64,000 bases of DNA from Anisodus tanguticus (taxonomy: Eukaryota > Streptophyta > Magnoliopsida > Solanales > Solanaceae): positions 13,573,001 through 13,637,000 of the forward strand of contig CM067544.1 in assembly GCA_034509755.1 (NCBI GenBank), written 5' to 3'. Shown here piece after piece: positions 1 to 11,088 of this stretch. Made by a program: the position numbers and the translations under genes. Positions within the stretch are counted from its first letter, which is position 1; each line of letters starts with the position of its first letter. The notes beneath the pieces are model-generated. The model was not told the origin of the DNA. It ran no database searches and saw nothing but the letters and a program-made list of their open reading frames with translations.

Positions 1-841
1 ATGCTTATCTAACCAAGCCTATAGACAGCAAGTTGATGATTTCCACCATTCTTTCCTTGACTAAAAGAAAAGTCTTAACCATCATAGCTCTCTAGCGACT
101 GAATAACAAAAACGGAAGAAATAAATAAAATGAAAGAGCTCAGAAAACTCATGAGCTTAAGCAGAGTTTGATTAACAAAAGTTTTACAATCTGTACAGGA
201 AACGTCTGCACGTCGGACACTAACTTTGTGTCTGTTCTATAGCCTATGCAGAAGTTTTAATAAGCGTCTGTAATGTTACGCTGGCCATTTTTTCGCCAAC
301 TTTTTATGGTTAGCTTAAGCAGAGTTTCGATTAGCAATAGTATGGCCATCTGTACAGGAAATGTCTGTATAAACGTGGAACACTAACTTTGGATCTGTTT
401 TTATAGTTTATGCAAAAGTTTGTAATAAGCATCTTTAATAATAGATGCTTTTTATTTCTTTTAATATGTTCCAACTTTATGTCTCGTTTCTGTTACTTCA
501 GCGTCAAATGCGAAAGTTAACTTCTAATTTCTGAACTCTCCTAACTCTTTAACGTGCAAATTTCAAATTCAATCTCATCTTGGACCTTCTGGACAGCCCC
601 CCAAGTTACAAACTACGGAAATTTTATTATTTGAAAGAAAAGGAGTTGACTTAAAACAGATAATGTGTTAAAAGAAAAAAAATATGGCAAGCCTGTAAAT
701 TTTATTGTCGAGCGGATAATTAAAAAATGAAAAATAAAAAAGGACAAATAAGATGGAACACAGAGAGAGTGTTAAATAGTTAGTACCAAGTAACAAACAG
801 GATGTGTAAAATGAATATAAAAAACAATAAAGGAAATAATT
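1..841. other. AT-rich intergenic DNA with a ~158-bp local tandem duplication
   Basis: No gene is supported here. Two diverged copies of one segment lie head to tail, at about 154-290 and 312-440. Each begins with the string AGCTTAAGCAGAGTTT, and they share CTGTACAGGAAA, ACACTAACTTT and a terminal TAATAAGC block at an offset of about 158 bp. The rest is low-complexity AT-rich sequence with only short, unconvincing ORFs. Confidence 0.55.
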
Positions 842-888
842 GGCTCGCGTTATTAGCACGACGCTCTAACCAACTGAGCTAATGGGTA
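842..888 (-). pseudogene. tRNA-Ile(AAU) 5' fragment
   Basis: On the minus strand this stretch matches the 5' half of a plant cytosolic tRNA-Ile(AAU): the D-arm TAGCTCAGTTGGTTAGAGC, then the anticodon arm GTCGTGCTAATAACGCGA with anticodon AAT. The match ends just after the anticodon arm. No variable loop, T-arm (GGTTCGA) or acceptor 3' strand follows, and the first two acceptor bases also differ. It is therefore a truncated, non-functional tRNA relic. Family knowledge supports the identity; the truncation is seen directly. Confidence 0.8.
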
Positions 889-2328
889 AATTTTCGTATA
901 TATTGCAAAAAGGGCTCGACAATCCATGGACCGTGGTATATTACAATTTAGGTTAACTGAGGGAGAAGAAACCCATATTTCAGGCATGAAGGACGATTAA
1001 CCTTTGTTCTTTCTGCCATTTTCCCGTTAACTATTTCATTTATACTGATTTTTATATCTAGGTATTATTTTGAGTTGTTAATTGCGACTTTAGACCTTCT
1101 GCTTTTGGTTTTAATAGACTCCGGATATTGTTTGTGCGTTTTGAAGCTTTAACTGGAGCCTCTTATCCCTTTCAAGTCTTTTCCTTTGTCTCGGATGCAG
1201 TTGAATAATTCTAACAAAAAAATATTCGTGGAAAAAGTGATGCCATACAAGATCACGATAAAGTCGGTATCTTTGATCAATTGTAACCAGTATTACTGAA
1301 CATAAAGTACTTATAAGCATGGAAGAAACAATGTTGAATCTTGGATCTTGAAATCCTGTGCCCTAGTAGGCATTTTAGTCTAGAATGAATATCGAAATTG
1401 GGTAGAAAATATATCAAAATTGGTGAATATTTTGAAATTCAGAATATTGTTTAGTGATATCTCAATTGGTCAAATTTGAAATCAGTCAATTCTTTAGGTA
1501 ATCATGCTAGCGTCTTACATCTGTTTTTAAGCAAGTAATGGTTTCTTTTAATGTTTGTGTAACTATGGTGCTGTTCGGACCAGCTTGAGTGCACCTCTAC
1601 TCTTCCACTAGGTAGTTGCTACCTCCCTACAATCACCTAGCATTGTTAAGCAAGTAGTCAGTACTGATTTCTATATTCTAGCTTTGCATTATCTGGCAAA
1701 AAATCACCTCCTTAAAGGCAATTGCAGGGATTGCAATCTGTGAAGGCTTAAGAGGTGGAAATCTACCATTACTCTTTCTTTTGAAAAGGAACAAAAAGAG
1801 GAGGTTTTTTCCTCAGATTGAAACTATGACTAGTTTGGAGAACTGCCTAGCTAAGGAAAGGAAGAAAGGAACTGGTAATCAAAGTGAAAAAGGATAATCA
1901 AGAGTGAACCTCCTCTTTGGGGCATGAAATAATTTAATTTGAGTGTCAATATTGTTGAGGGTGGAATCCCCACTGAATGAGAGAGTTTTCTTCATCTCTC
2001 TAAGGAATGATGGAAGTGTTTTACTGCGAAATATAGAGATATAGGCATAATATTCTCTTCTAAGGAATAGCCTCTTACTTTTAGTTAGTTTTGTGTACCA
2101 TGAAATTCTTGTCAGTACAGAATTGGGGTGACATTCATAGAGAACCATATTATTGTGTAGGTTCTCTGTTTCTCGGTATTCAGCTTGTATACGGGAGTTC
2201 TCCACATTTACCTTATCCAAAAAAATTAAAACTACTTAGGATTGGTTTGATGATTATCATTTTGTAGTCGTTGGTTTTCTTGATACATGTATTTGGAACA
2301 CCACTGGTGCGTAAATCAATGAGTTAAC
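889..2328. other. Intergenic, no supported gene
   Basis: AT-rich sequence. Minus-strand ORFs of 69 codons (1111-1320) and 113 codons (1879-2220) occur, but neither has a recognisable domain, splice partners or a plausible promoter. I see no repeat of known type here. Confidence 0.5.
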
Positions 2329-3330
2329 TGTCACGACCCAAACCGGAGGGCAGCGACGGGCACCCGGACCTTCTTCGCCGGGTACCGCTAGTCGTACAAT
2401 CAACATCTTATACGTAAGCACGGGCCACAAGGGCCGTCACCCAGTGCCCTGCCGACACATAGGGGTGATATACTTGAAAGAAGCTATGTAAAATATTGCC
2501 AAAAGGCCCAACTTTTACACATACATACCAAGGCCGACAAGGTCATACATGACTACTACACACATGACACTGTCTACAAGCCTCTAAAGAGTACATGACG
2601 TTACAAGGACGGGACAAGGCCCCGCCATACCCATATGCACAAGCCAAGTATTATACCACGACCAGACTGCAACTCTGAAACAAGTAAAGTGCTCCAACAT
2701 CAGCTGAACCAGCAACCTACTAGAGTGTACCATCCCACTGTCTACCTGAGCCTGCGGGTATGAAACGTAGCGTCCTCCGACAAAAGGGACATCAGTACGA
2801 CTGATGTAATGAGTATGTCAGGCATGAAAAATAGCATAACAGGAACACAAGAATAAACTGAAACAGAACCAGTCGAGAGAAATAGTCGACAACACCAACA
2901 AATTACGTAAAATGGTCGATACGACACAACAACGAAACTACTGCAGTAGTAAATGCCTCTGAAGGCCCTAATACATATGCCTAAATGTCATGCACAATGC
3001 CAATGCGGTATACATATAAATATTGGCCTCATCGGGCATCTTCCTTCCCATAACAGCCTCTGTGGGCATCATATCATATCGGCCTCTGTGGGCATCTTCC
3101 TTTTTCGTGATATATGTACCAGCTGCAGGTGGTGTTGCGTATATAACGTCATTCCCTTTTCTCATCCCCTACATATATATAATGTGTATCATATAGTAGT
3201 GTATATAACACATGTGGATCCAGGGTAATGCATGAATATAATGCAAATGCATGAATGACAATAAAACATTTTGAACTTATCGGATGACATAATATCCTTG
3301 TACCTTTGGCTAACATTGGGAATATTAACA
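2329..3330 (-). repeat. LTR-like fragment beginning TGTCACGACCC (probable Ty3-type LTR, solo or truncated)
   Basis: The block opens with TGTCACGACCCAAACC, a string that commonly forms the end of Solanaceae LTRs (reverse complement ...GGGTCGTGACA). It continues with GC-richer LTR-type sequence and short internal repeats of the form GGCCTC(T/A)GTGGGCATC (around 3025-3100). No tRNA-type PBS follows on either side and no paired LTR is visible in the window, so it is a solo LTR or a fragment. The right boundary is not defined and may extend to about 3690. Recognition of the repeat class is from memory of related genomes. Confidence 0.45.
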
Positions 3331-3978
3331 TCTTTCCATATGCCTCAATAAGAATTTAGGAACATATTTAGACATGCTTTGACAACAGGAATGAATAACA
3401 TGAACATTCTTAACTACTACGAGTAGAATTATTTATGGGACAATATTACGTTTACGTTTCGTAACTTAGAACATACAAAAAAAGAAATAATTTGCCTTAA
3501 TATACCTTGTATATGATCCTCAGAACTATTATGACGGATCAGCCACTCCTTAGAACCTTATCTTAGACAAGATGGAACAAGAAAACTCTGCCCGAGTTTA
3601 CAATAACAAGGCCACTACTTGAACGGAACGAGATACGAACTTTCTGCCCAACTTCCTACTTCTGCAAGCTTGCTAATCCTTCTTAATAAAAGATAAAAAA
3701 AGAAAATGCAAGGACGAGATGATGCTTCTCTAGCTAGTCTGCAATATGCACTTTTGTATTTTCTTGTTGCTTGTGCAAAAAAGATTTTGGCATGTAGGTT
3801 GCTTTATTTTGATTTCATATTTTTCATCATTGTATTTGGTGCAGTAGCGATAAACAGAAGAATGTGGAGACTAGTGCTACTTCCCAAAATCTTGAGAAGT
3901 TAACAAGAGATAAGGTACATATTTTTGGAGGTGTCTTTTGGCAAAAAATAGAGTAATTTGGCTTGCCAATCAGCTAAA
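3331..3978. other. Intergenic, no supported gene
   Basis: AT-rich DNA between the LTR-like block and the truncated Copia element C. Nothing recognisable. The short ORF at 3706-3903 has no homology that I recognise. Confidence 0.5.
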
Positions 3979-4013
3979 TTGGAGATGATAATTCTTTGTT
4001 AATTGTCCATGGT

Positions 4014-5165
4014 TCATTTACAACCATACAAGCTAGAATGCCTGGAACACGTCTTTGTCCCCTCTTTGCTCTGTCTCGGTTCAACATCTAGAATCTCTGA
4101 GCTTTGTAGATCTGGAACATTAAGTTCCGGATAGTCAGCAATTTTTGAGTCCTGTAGATCTAGAACGTCTGGTCCCGGATAATCAGGCACTCGCGGGTTC
4201 TTGTTAACCTTGAACAATTATTTCTTTTCCTCTCAAGGAAAGATGTCTTCAAAGAATTCAGCATTCTTTGACACCAAGAGGCGATAAGCACTACTGTTAT
4301 TTGCAGATCCAGTGGATATGCAATCTACAGTCTTAGGTCCAACTTGACATGTTTTGGTATTCCAACTTCTACCAAGCCACCCCACATCATAACATTTGTA
4401 GGTGGGATCTTTTTCATGTTTCACATGAAGGGTTATCATTATCCTTATGCGGAGTTCTGTTGAGAATCGCATTAGCGGTAAGGATCGCCTTGCCCCACAT
4501 ATTTTGGGCATACGGCTTTGCGCTTGGCTAACACCGTTAGACTGGGTGAGTAAGGAGCAAACGTTTGATAAACGATGCTTCACATTCTCCCCTCTATCTC
4601 TACGAATTCTTCAATTCGTATGCTTAGTTGATTTTCAACTTCTGCTTTGTAGCACTTATCCGCTTCAGCAACTTTATCTTTTGTTTTTCAACAAATAAAG
4701 GATGCAATACATTGTACCATCATCAATGAAGGTCACAAAGTACTTGTCACCCCCCTCTATTTTGTACAAACTTCAAATCACCCTTGTAGGTGTGACTAAG
4801 TTCTAGAGGAACGGTGCTTCTTTCGCTATTCCTTTGATGGAATGGAAAGGTGATTTTGCCTCTTCACCCACCTCACATTCATTTTGAGGGTTTATGTCGA
4901 CAGAAGGCAACAATCTCAAATTAGTTAGCTTTTGAATGACTTTCTATTTAACATGTCTTAATCTATGATGGCATAGATGCACGGATTACAAATATATCAT
5001 TCATTTGGCTACAGATATACTGTACCATTCTTAGTTATTACAGACCTATTGGACTAGTCTCAAACCAGCTTGACCAACAGCGTCCCTGAAACTAAGTTTG
5101 GGACATGTATCACCTCCTTTTAAAGTGATCACATTCTCTAATGTCCTTTTTAAGGACAACCTCTC
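4014..5165 (-). pseudogene. Decayed Copia GAG-pre-integrase/integrase remnant (element C)
   Basis: The minus strand carries degraded pieces homologous to element A: the integrase start region (about 4790-4700, equivalent to the KYFVTFIDD stretch of A), later integrase blocks (4583-4250), and the acidic linker between integrase and RT (4217-4014). Upstream, 5160-4800 matches the stretch between protease and pre-integrase. Many stops and frameshifts are present, so no functional protein is possible. Confidence 0.7.
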
Positions 5166-5199
5166 GCCCGTGGTTAGGGCGTAACCGGATCATATGTGA

Positions 5200-5805
5200 T
5201 CTGGATACTCTGGCCCACTTCAGTTGCTTTAGCAGACTGAGTGTCCAATTTCTATTCTGCCTTTCTTTTGGCCTTCAGATCATTTAAGACCTCGAAACTC
5301 TGGCCCACTCCAGTCGCCCGTAGGCTTTATACGACTAAGTGTCCAATACCATCCTATCAAATAAAGGATTTTCTGTCAGATAGTGTGACAGGTTCAACGT
5401 CTTAAGATAAGCCATTATCTTTTAGTCTTCTTCCCTTGAGATTGGTGCCCAGACAATTCCCGGCGCTTGCTTAAGAGTGGTAACAGTTTTCGCACAGACA
5501 GTGGATATCTCTCTTCGTATGTGTGAACATACTTCACACATTTTTAATAATTACACCAAAAAGAACGGGTCTTTTAAGTTTTATTTTCCAGCACCAATCT
5601 TTAACCGGGAAGGAGGGAGATTCAATTTCTGATTTTAGAGTGTAGGGAATATAAGTATTTAATGAAAACACTTTCATATTCCTAGCCTTGCTTTACACAC
5701 TTTTATTCAGATATTATCTAAACACATTATAGATAAGGAAGGATAATTAACTTAGACCTTTTGGATTTTGGCCCACTTCAGTCAGACTGAGTGTCCATTT
5801 CCTCC
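5200..5805 (-). repeat. Hairpin-type repeats in leader of element C
   Basis: Three diverged copies lie at about 5205-5252, 5300-5350 and 5765-5800. On the element's sense strand each reads GGACACT(C)AGTC, a short loop, then (G)ACTGGAGTGGGCCA. The AGTC/GACT and ACT/AGT pairs can form a stem. The same motif recurs four times in element B (40120-40375). Confidence 0.6.
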
Positions 5806-6214
5806 TTACCATAATTCGGATCCTTTGTCTGGGACAGATATAGGCCTTCTGCTACAAGATAGAACTACATCTTCAGCCTTCTCCTCTTGTCTCAGTTGAC
5901 ATCCTCAGCTTCTCGTAGGCGCTTGTTTCCACCACTCTCGGGAGCGATGACACCATCAACACCTTGACCATCAATAGCATGATCAGCATAAGCGCTCTGA
6001 ACCTCAGCATTAGAACCATTGTCTAGTTTGTTGGCGTGCTTCGAAATGAAAACAATAAAAATTACAATAGGTGTAGTAAATAAGAATTGTCAACGTAAGA
6101 TGTTAATGGAATCCGTCCGTTCAACCGGACCCGACGAAAACCACAACCATAGTCGATTTGGTCACACAAACCTAGTGTAATTTTATAAGTACCGACATCT
6201 TTCGAACACTAATA

Positions 6215-6229
6215 CAATCTTGTCTTAAA
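6215..6229 (-). promoter_or_regulatory. Non-tRNA primer-binding position, element C
   Basis: The element-sense sequence starting 2 nt after the 5' LTR is TTTAAGACAAGATTG. It does not begin TGG and matches no tRNA 3' end that I know. It is perfectly complementary over 15 nt to the sense-strand string CAATCTTGTCTTAAA inside the LTR (6488-6502). Elements A and B show the same arrangement. Confidence 0.65.
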
Positions 6230-6231
6230 AT

Positions 6232-7229
6232 TGTTGGAAATAAAGTAGTACGGGAATAGTAAATAACTATTACAAGTGCTTCGAAATGATAAACAATAAA
6301 AATTACAATAGCAACAAGCTTGTAGTAAATAAGAATTGTGACAACAACAAGTTTGTTGAGTTATTGAATCTGTCTTAAATCTTTATACCAATTGCAGAAA
6401 GCTCTTTGAATCTTGATAACCTAAGATCAAGAGACACTAAATCTGGAAGTGTTACAACTGTGCTAAGTCGAGTAATGGCACTCTGTCTTTAAGACAAGAT
6501 TGCCCCGTATATATGCTTTTACATTAGCGGACAATAGTCTCCCAAGATAAAACAGAAAATAATCATTTGTGCAAAGCAAACACAAGTGATTCTAGCGAAA
6601 AAACAAATAACAAAAGATTGCTAAGAGGAGAGGATTTGCAACAAGAATTTCAGAATTGTTGTTCTTGAAAAGTGTGTGTAGAACTGAGCCAAAGGCCTCA
6701 ATTTATAGTAGTGTAAGAATGGCCTCTTCAAGTGCTCATGTAATGACCATTTAAATGCCATGTAATGGCCCTTTAATTCACCAACTAATGCACCCAAATA
6801 ATGGCTGATTTATGGAGGAAAAACTGTCATTTTAATGCACCAAAACCTCTCCAAAATCAGCCAAACTTTTGGACTTCCGTCGCACTTACTGCCAGTGAAG
6901 CGCCGTGGCTCTGCCACCGCGCGCCTCAGCTCCCGAGACGCTGCTGCCCTTTTCGGTGCCGCGGCCCTTCCCGACCCGTACCATCTTACACTTTGCACAA
7001 TCCTTCCTTTGTGTACCGACGTGGAACACTTGTTATTTAGCCAATAACTGTCCATTATTCTATGTTTCAAACATTTACTTACGTTTCAATATTTCTTTCA
7101 CTAACAAAATTTATGATACTTGGCATTACGAGTGCACGTGTGTGGAAACGACGTTTCCGACGTACGCCCCAATTATTCGAGTCATAAATAATGAAATAAA
7201 TTTAATTTCACATTAGTAAATTTCCAACA
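6232..7229 (-). repeat. 5' LTR of Copia-derived element C
   Basis: A 998-bp LTR bounded by TGTTGG...CCAACA. It is homologous to the LTRs of element A, including the CTGTCTTTAAGACAAGATTG block (6484-6502), the TCTCCCAAGAT block and the GAGCCAAAGGCCTCAATTTATA block that holds the likely TATA region (about 6686-6710). No partner LTR is present because the 3' half of the element is deleted. Confidence 0.8.
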
Positions 7230-7430
7230 GAAAATGCGACATTCACTTTCTTTTGCCGAGTTTGCTCTCTGTAAAAAAATATAAGTTCATCAGTTGATGT
7301 ACTCTTTGAGGCATGTAGGATCTTTTTCATTTTGTTCTCGGTCTTTTCTGTGTCTGGAGTTAAGCTATCTCTGTGGCATATATGTTTATTATGACAATTA
7401 TTTCTTCCATCGCGGCATTAGTACGTCAGT

Positions 7431-7673
7431 TACTCCCTTTATCTCAATTTATATAATACACTTTTTTTAGTCAATTAAAAAAGAATGACACATTTTTTTA
7501 TTTGTCAACAATTTAACTTTAAATTTTACTCACTTTTTATGTTTAACGGGATGATTTATAACTACACAAATATCTTTGGCTTATTTTAGATTACAAGATT
7601 CAAAAAGTTTCTTTTATTTTTTAAACTTCGTGCTTAGTGGAACTGAATTATATAAATTGGGACGGATGGAGTA
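7431..7673. mobile_element. Stowaway-like MITE
   Basis: About 240 bp bounded by TA dinucleotides. The terminal inverted repeats are CTCCCTTTATCTCAATTTAT at the left and the reverse complement of ATAAATTGGGACGGATGGAG at the right. Size, TA target and the CTCCCTCCGTC-type TIR fit the Stowaway (Tc1/mariner) MITE family. No coding capacity. Confidence 0.8.
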
Positions 7674-8074
7674 TTTTAGTTCTTTGTTATCACTACTCGA
7701 ACTTTCAATTGCAAGCCAGCAGTGAAAATATCATTTTTTGTCTTATCCAAACAAAAAGGGAAAAACGTATAGTATAGTTTAGCACATTTGAAAGGAACTA
7801 GTGAAATACTCCTATAATTGTCGACAAAACTGTCATTATCTTTTCCCCTCTCCGTTACAGTTTTCACTTGACAATGTTTCAATAACAGTGATAACATAAT
7901 GAAATATATCTTGGACTTTAGCTAATTTAGATGGGAGCGTCCACTGTTTCAGAGGAAGCATAGGGTGGAGGGATTCATCTATAAACAGGAGCCTTTACCC
8001 AAGGCACGAGGCGTAAGCCTCAAATTACTTATTTTTCATTTTTTATTTACAATTATGAAAAGAATTTAAAATCT

Positions 8075-8372
8075 TACTCCCTCTTTCTCAATTTATATAA
8101 TATACTTTCTTTTTTAATCGATCCTAAAAATAATGAAACATTTCAATATTTAGATTTAATTTAACTTTAAACTTACTAATAAGATGATTTATACAACAAC
8201 ATATCCAGTGAAATCTCACAACGTGATGTCTGGGGAATAAAATGATTTATAATCACTCAAATATCAATGACTTATTTTAGATCGCAAGTTTCAAAAGTCT
8301 TTCATTCATTCTAAATTTTATGTTCAGTCAAATATCAATATATATATATATATATATTGGGACGAAGGGGTA
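8075..8372. mobile_element. Stowaway-like MITE with internal retroposon insertion
   Basis: TA-flanked element with a left TIR CTCCCTCTTTCTCAATTTAT and a right end ATATTGGGACGAAGGGG. It is related to the MITE at 7431-7673: the shared internal text ATGATTTATAATCACTCAAATATC is interrupted here by a 48-bp retroposon fragment. A (TA)10 run lies near the right end. Confidence 0.7.
8194..8241 (-). mobile_element. 5'-truncated RTE/SINE 3'-end insertion
   Basis: A 48-bp insert inside the MITE, flanked by a perfect 10-bp duplication ATGATTTATA (8184-8193 and 8242-8251). The insert carries the Solanaceae RTE/TS-SINE 3' end (CAACAACATATCCAGTG... on the plus strand, i.e. a TTG tail on minus). The same 3' end occurs at 33634 and 37527. 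Confidence 0.75.
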
Positions 8373-8903
8373 TAAACAGATAAAGATATGAAAAATTATA
8401 GAAGAACTAAAATTACTAAAATGTAATAATTTGATTTAACTCTCTAGGTGTAGTAACATTTCTATATTATGATATTTTAAGTCAATAGTTCTCAGTGCTC
8501 GATCTAAGTTTACAAAGGACCTTATTTTCTTACTCCCTCCATTTTAATTTATGTGATATAGCTTGGCTAAGTACGAGATTTAACATAAAAGTGAAAACTT
8601 TTGAAGTTTATAGTTTAAAACATACTGTAACATTTGTGTAACTATATATGGTCTCGTCAAGAATAAATAAAATATTTAAAGTTAAATTATTTTTATGTAC
8701 ATATGATATATGTTAATCCCCTTGGCTTACTCGTCTGTTTATTTTTTTATATTTAAATACTTAGTGAAAATTCTAGCTTCGTCAATGTGTAGAACTACTT
8801 ATGAGGACCAAATAAACATAAACGCAATGTCAGGGGGAAACATACACGGGAATAGCGCATCTCTTCGTAAAAAAATAGTACTTAATAGTTAATAGAGAAA
8901 CAC

Positions 8904-8937
8904 AACGGCTAGTAAGTAAAACGGTAGCCTACAACGG
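8904..8937 (+). promoter_or_regulatory. Cluster of three AACGG (MSA/MYB-core-like) motifs
   Basis: AACGG occurs at 8904-8908, 8920-8924 and 8933-8937. The last is in the context ACAACGGTCGA, close to the mitosis-specific-activator consensus bound by MYB3R factors. The cluster sits about 180 bp upstream of the start codon of the POLLENLESS3-like gene, just before a pyrimidine-rich presumed 5' UTR. The regulatory role is inference. Confidence 0.45.
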
Positions 8938-9112
8938 TCGAATAATTTGAAAGTCTATCCCTAAATTAGACCCAACTCCTAACTTTGTCACTTGGTCTCT
9001 CTTCTATTTTTGCTCTACAATTCTTCTCTCAACTCTCCCACCATTTCTCTTCAGATTCCACATATTCTTGTCAATTTGCTGCTCACTTTTCACACACACG
9101 AAATAATAGAAG

Positions 9113-11088
9113 ATGTTGCAAGATATGTGGAATGCACCCCCAGGTTTCAGACCCACCAAATCCGCTCCATCTTCTCCGGCCAAACCCCTTGGTGTCTCTA
9201 GAACTAGTTCCGAATCCTTTCACGTTGCCCACAAAGTCCCCGTTGGTGACAGCCCTTATGTCAGAGCCAAAAATGTTCAAGTAAGCTTCTTGGTCTATTA
9301 TAATTGTTCCGAGTCACTTGGATGTAGGAGCGGATGTAGAGTGTAAGATATGGGTTCGAATGTTCATTTGAACCCAGTCATGTCTTAATAATTCACTAAG
9401 TACAAGTAACTGATTTCGAATGAGTAAATTGAATGAGTTGTGGTAGAATGCCGAACTCAAACTCATAAAATTCAAATTCTAGAACCACTTCTGTGTGGAT
9501 GCATATTTTGTTATGTCCATTCATTTATAAGTTGTGTTGTTCTGTTTAGGTAGGTTCTACTATGAATTGATGTAATGTTTTTTTTATTTATACTTTCAGT
9601 TGGTTGAAAAGGATCCGGAAAGGGCAATTCCATTGTTTTGGGCAGCGATAAATGCAGGAGATAGAGTGGATAGTGCTCTCAAAGATATGGCAATTGTAAT
9701 GAAGCAACAAAATAGGGCTGAAGAAGCCATTGAAGCTGTTAAATCTTTGAGAAGTAGGTGCTCAGATCAAGCACAGGAAGCTCTTGACAACATCCTCTTA
9801 GACCTATATAAGGTCTGCTACAATTTCAAAAAATTTACATATCTGAGAAGCATATTTTTACTGTTCAAATAACTGCAAACTTTCTTCTTTATTCTACCAT
9901 TAACAATCTGCATAATTGTTATATCGGCAGAGATGTGGGAGATTGGATGACCAAATATTCCTGTTGAGGCACAAATTATTTTTGATGCAACAAGGTTTAG
10001 CCTTTAATGGAAAGCGCACAAAAACAGCGAGATCCCAGGGGAAGAAGTTTCAGGTTTCTTTGGAGCAAGAAGCAACTAGATTACTGGTAAATACACATTT
10101 ATGAGACTTGTACTTCATAGGGTTTTTTGTCTTGCGTAATAAGATGTATCATTTTAACGACAATTATTCATCAATCTTCCAGGGGAATTTAGGGTGGGCG
10201 CTGATGCAGCAAAATAACTACATTGAAGCAGAAAATGCTTATCGTACGGCGCTAGTGATTGCACCGGACAACAACAAAATGTGCAATTTGGGTATTTGCT
10301 TGATGAAACAAGGGAGAGTTGGCGAGGCAAAAGAGACACTTCGGAGAGTTAAACCAGCAATGGTAGATGGCCCTAGAGGTGTAGATTCCCATCTCAAGGC
10401 CTACGAAAGAGCACAACAAATGCTCCGGGACCTCGAATCTGAAATGATGAATAAAAGTGATGATAGGATTGAACAAAGCAAGCTGTTTGATGCCTTCTTG
10501 GGCTCTTCTGCTATCTGGCAGCCTCAGCCTTGCAAGGAACACAATAATAATAGCACTTTGAGTACTAATACTACCAAGTCATGCCGCGAGCCTCAAGATG
10601 AATTTGCTAATGAGAACATCAATTCTACTAACATCATCACAAACAAGACAGTTCCTTCTCTGCAAAAGAGTATGTTGAAGCCAAATTTTTCATATGGGAA
10701 CCTACTCAATATCGATGCTCCGCCATTTTATTTGTCCAAGATTATGAAGGAGCCCTCAAATGCCCCTTTCCCAGAAAGTCTTAAGAGAACAAGATCTGGA
10801 AATGCAGCTTCCTTAATGAGAAAAGAGTCTCAGGGAACAATCACTGAACCAGAGAATAAGATGAGAAAGCAGTCGATTTCACCAGAGAAAATAGACGACA
10901 GATGGGCGGGGTTGCTGCCAGATAGCAAGGATTTTGAAGAGGCTATAATTGCTGCTGCTCTGGGGTCAACTCAGGAAACATTCAAGCTGGTGCAAGGAAG
11001 TAAAAATACTGCAATCCTTCCAAGGAAAGTTGACAAAAGATTGGGAGTTTTTCAAGACATTACTTTGTCTACGAGTCCACGAGCCTGA
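9113..11088 (+). CDS. POLLENLESS 3-like (TDM1/MS5/SDI family) TPR protein
   Basis: Four coding exons with GT-AG introns: 9113-9280, 9600-9812, 9931-10086 and 10183-11088. They total 1443 nt, giving 480 aa. All junctions fall on codon boundaries. The N-terminus MLQDMWNAPPGFRP is followed by the family-conserved HKVPVGDSPYVRAK stretch (about residues 40-54). TPR-type helices follow across exons 2-4: NRAEEAIEAVKSLR near residue 95, then GNLGWALMQQNNYIEAE and CNLGICLMKQGRVGEAK at about 180-230. The C-terminal 240 residues are Ser/Asn-rich and poorly structured, with several SP sites. The long C-terminus favours the POLLENLESS3/TDM1 branch, which acts in exit from meiosis II, over the shorter SDI1 sulfur-response branch (about 300 aa). 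The gene is intact, and convergent with the APX-like gene 550 bp downstream. The exact paralog is uncertain. Confidence 0.92.

Larger units (their letters stand above)
3979..7229 (-). mobile_element. Copia-derived element C (non-autonomous type, 3' truncated)
   Basis: The element reads right to left: 5' LTR (7229-6232), a PBS-position motif, a leader ORF remnant (about 6200-5810), hairpin repeats, then decayed GAG-pre-integrase, integrase and integrase/RT-linker sequence. Its internal order matches element B (38021-44831). Similarity to B runs through the linker (PGPDVLDLQDS-like text at 4014-4217) and stops near 3979, so RT, RNase H and the 3' LTR are missing. No TSD can be assigned. Gag and the protease motif are absent, as in B, which suggests a non-autonomous subfamily mobilised by a relative such as element A. 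Confidence 0.75.

Noticed and set aside
1111..1320. 69-codon minus-strand ORF with a basic C-terminus
   Set aside because: Looks slightly protein-like (RQRKRLERDKR) but no family, no neighbouring exons seen and no conservation evidence available.
1879..2220. 113-codon minus-strand ORF
   Set aside because: No recognisable domain, no promoter or splice context; its length is plausible by chance in this composition.
2953..3228. 91-codon ORF in the LTR-like block
   Set aside because: Low-complexity translation of the GGCCTC(T/A)GTGGGCATC repeats inside an LTR fragment.
8533..8760. Third Stowaway MITE (TACTCCCTCCATTTTAATTT at left)
   Set aside because: No matching right terminal repeat within the next few hundred bases; may be a one-ended remnant.
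10154..10542. Antisense ORFs over the POLLENLESS3-like gene
   Set aside because: Shadow frames of the well-supported exon 4 on the opposite strand.
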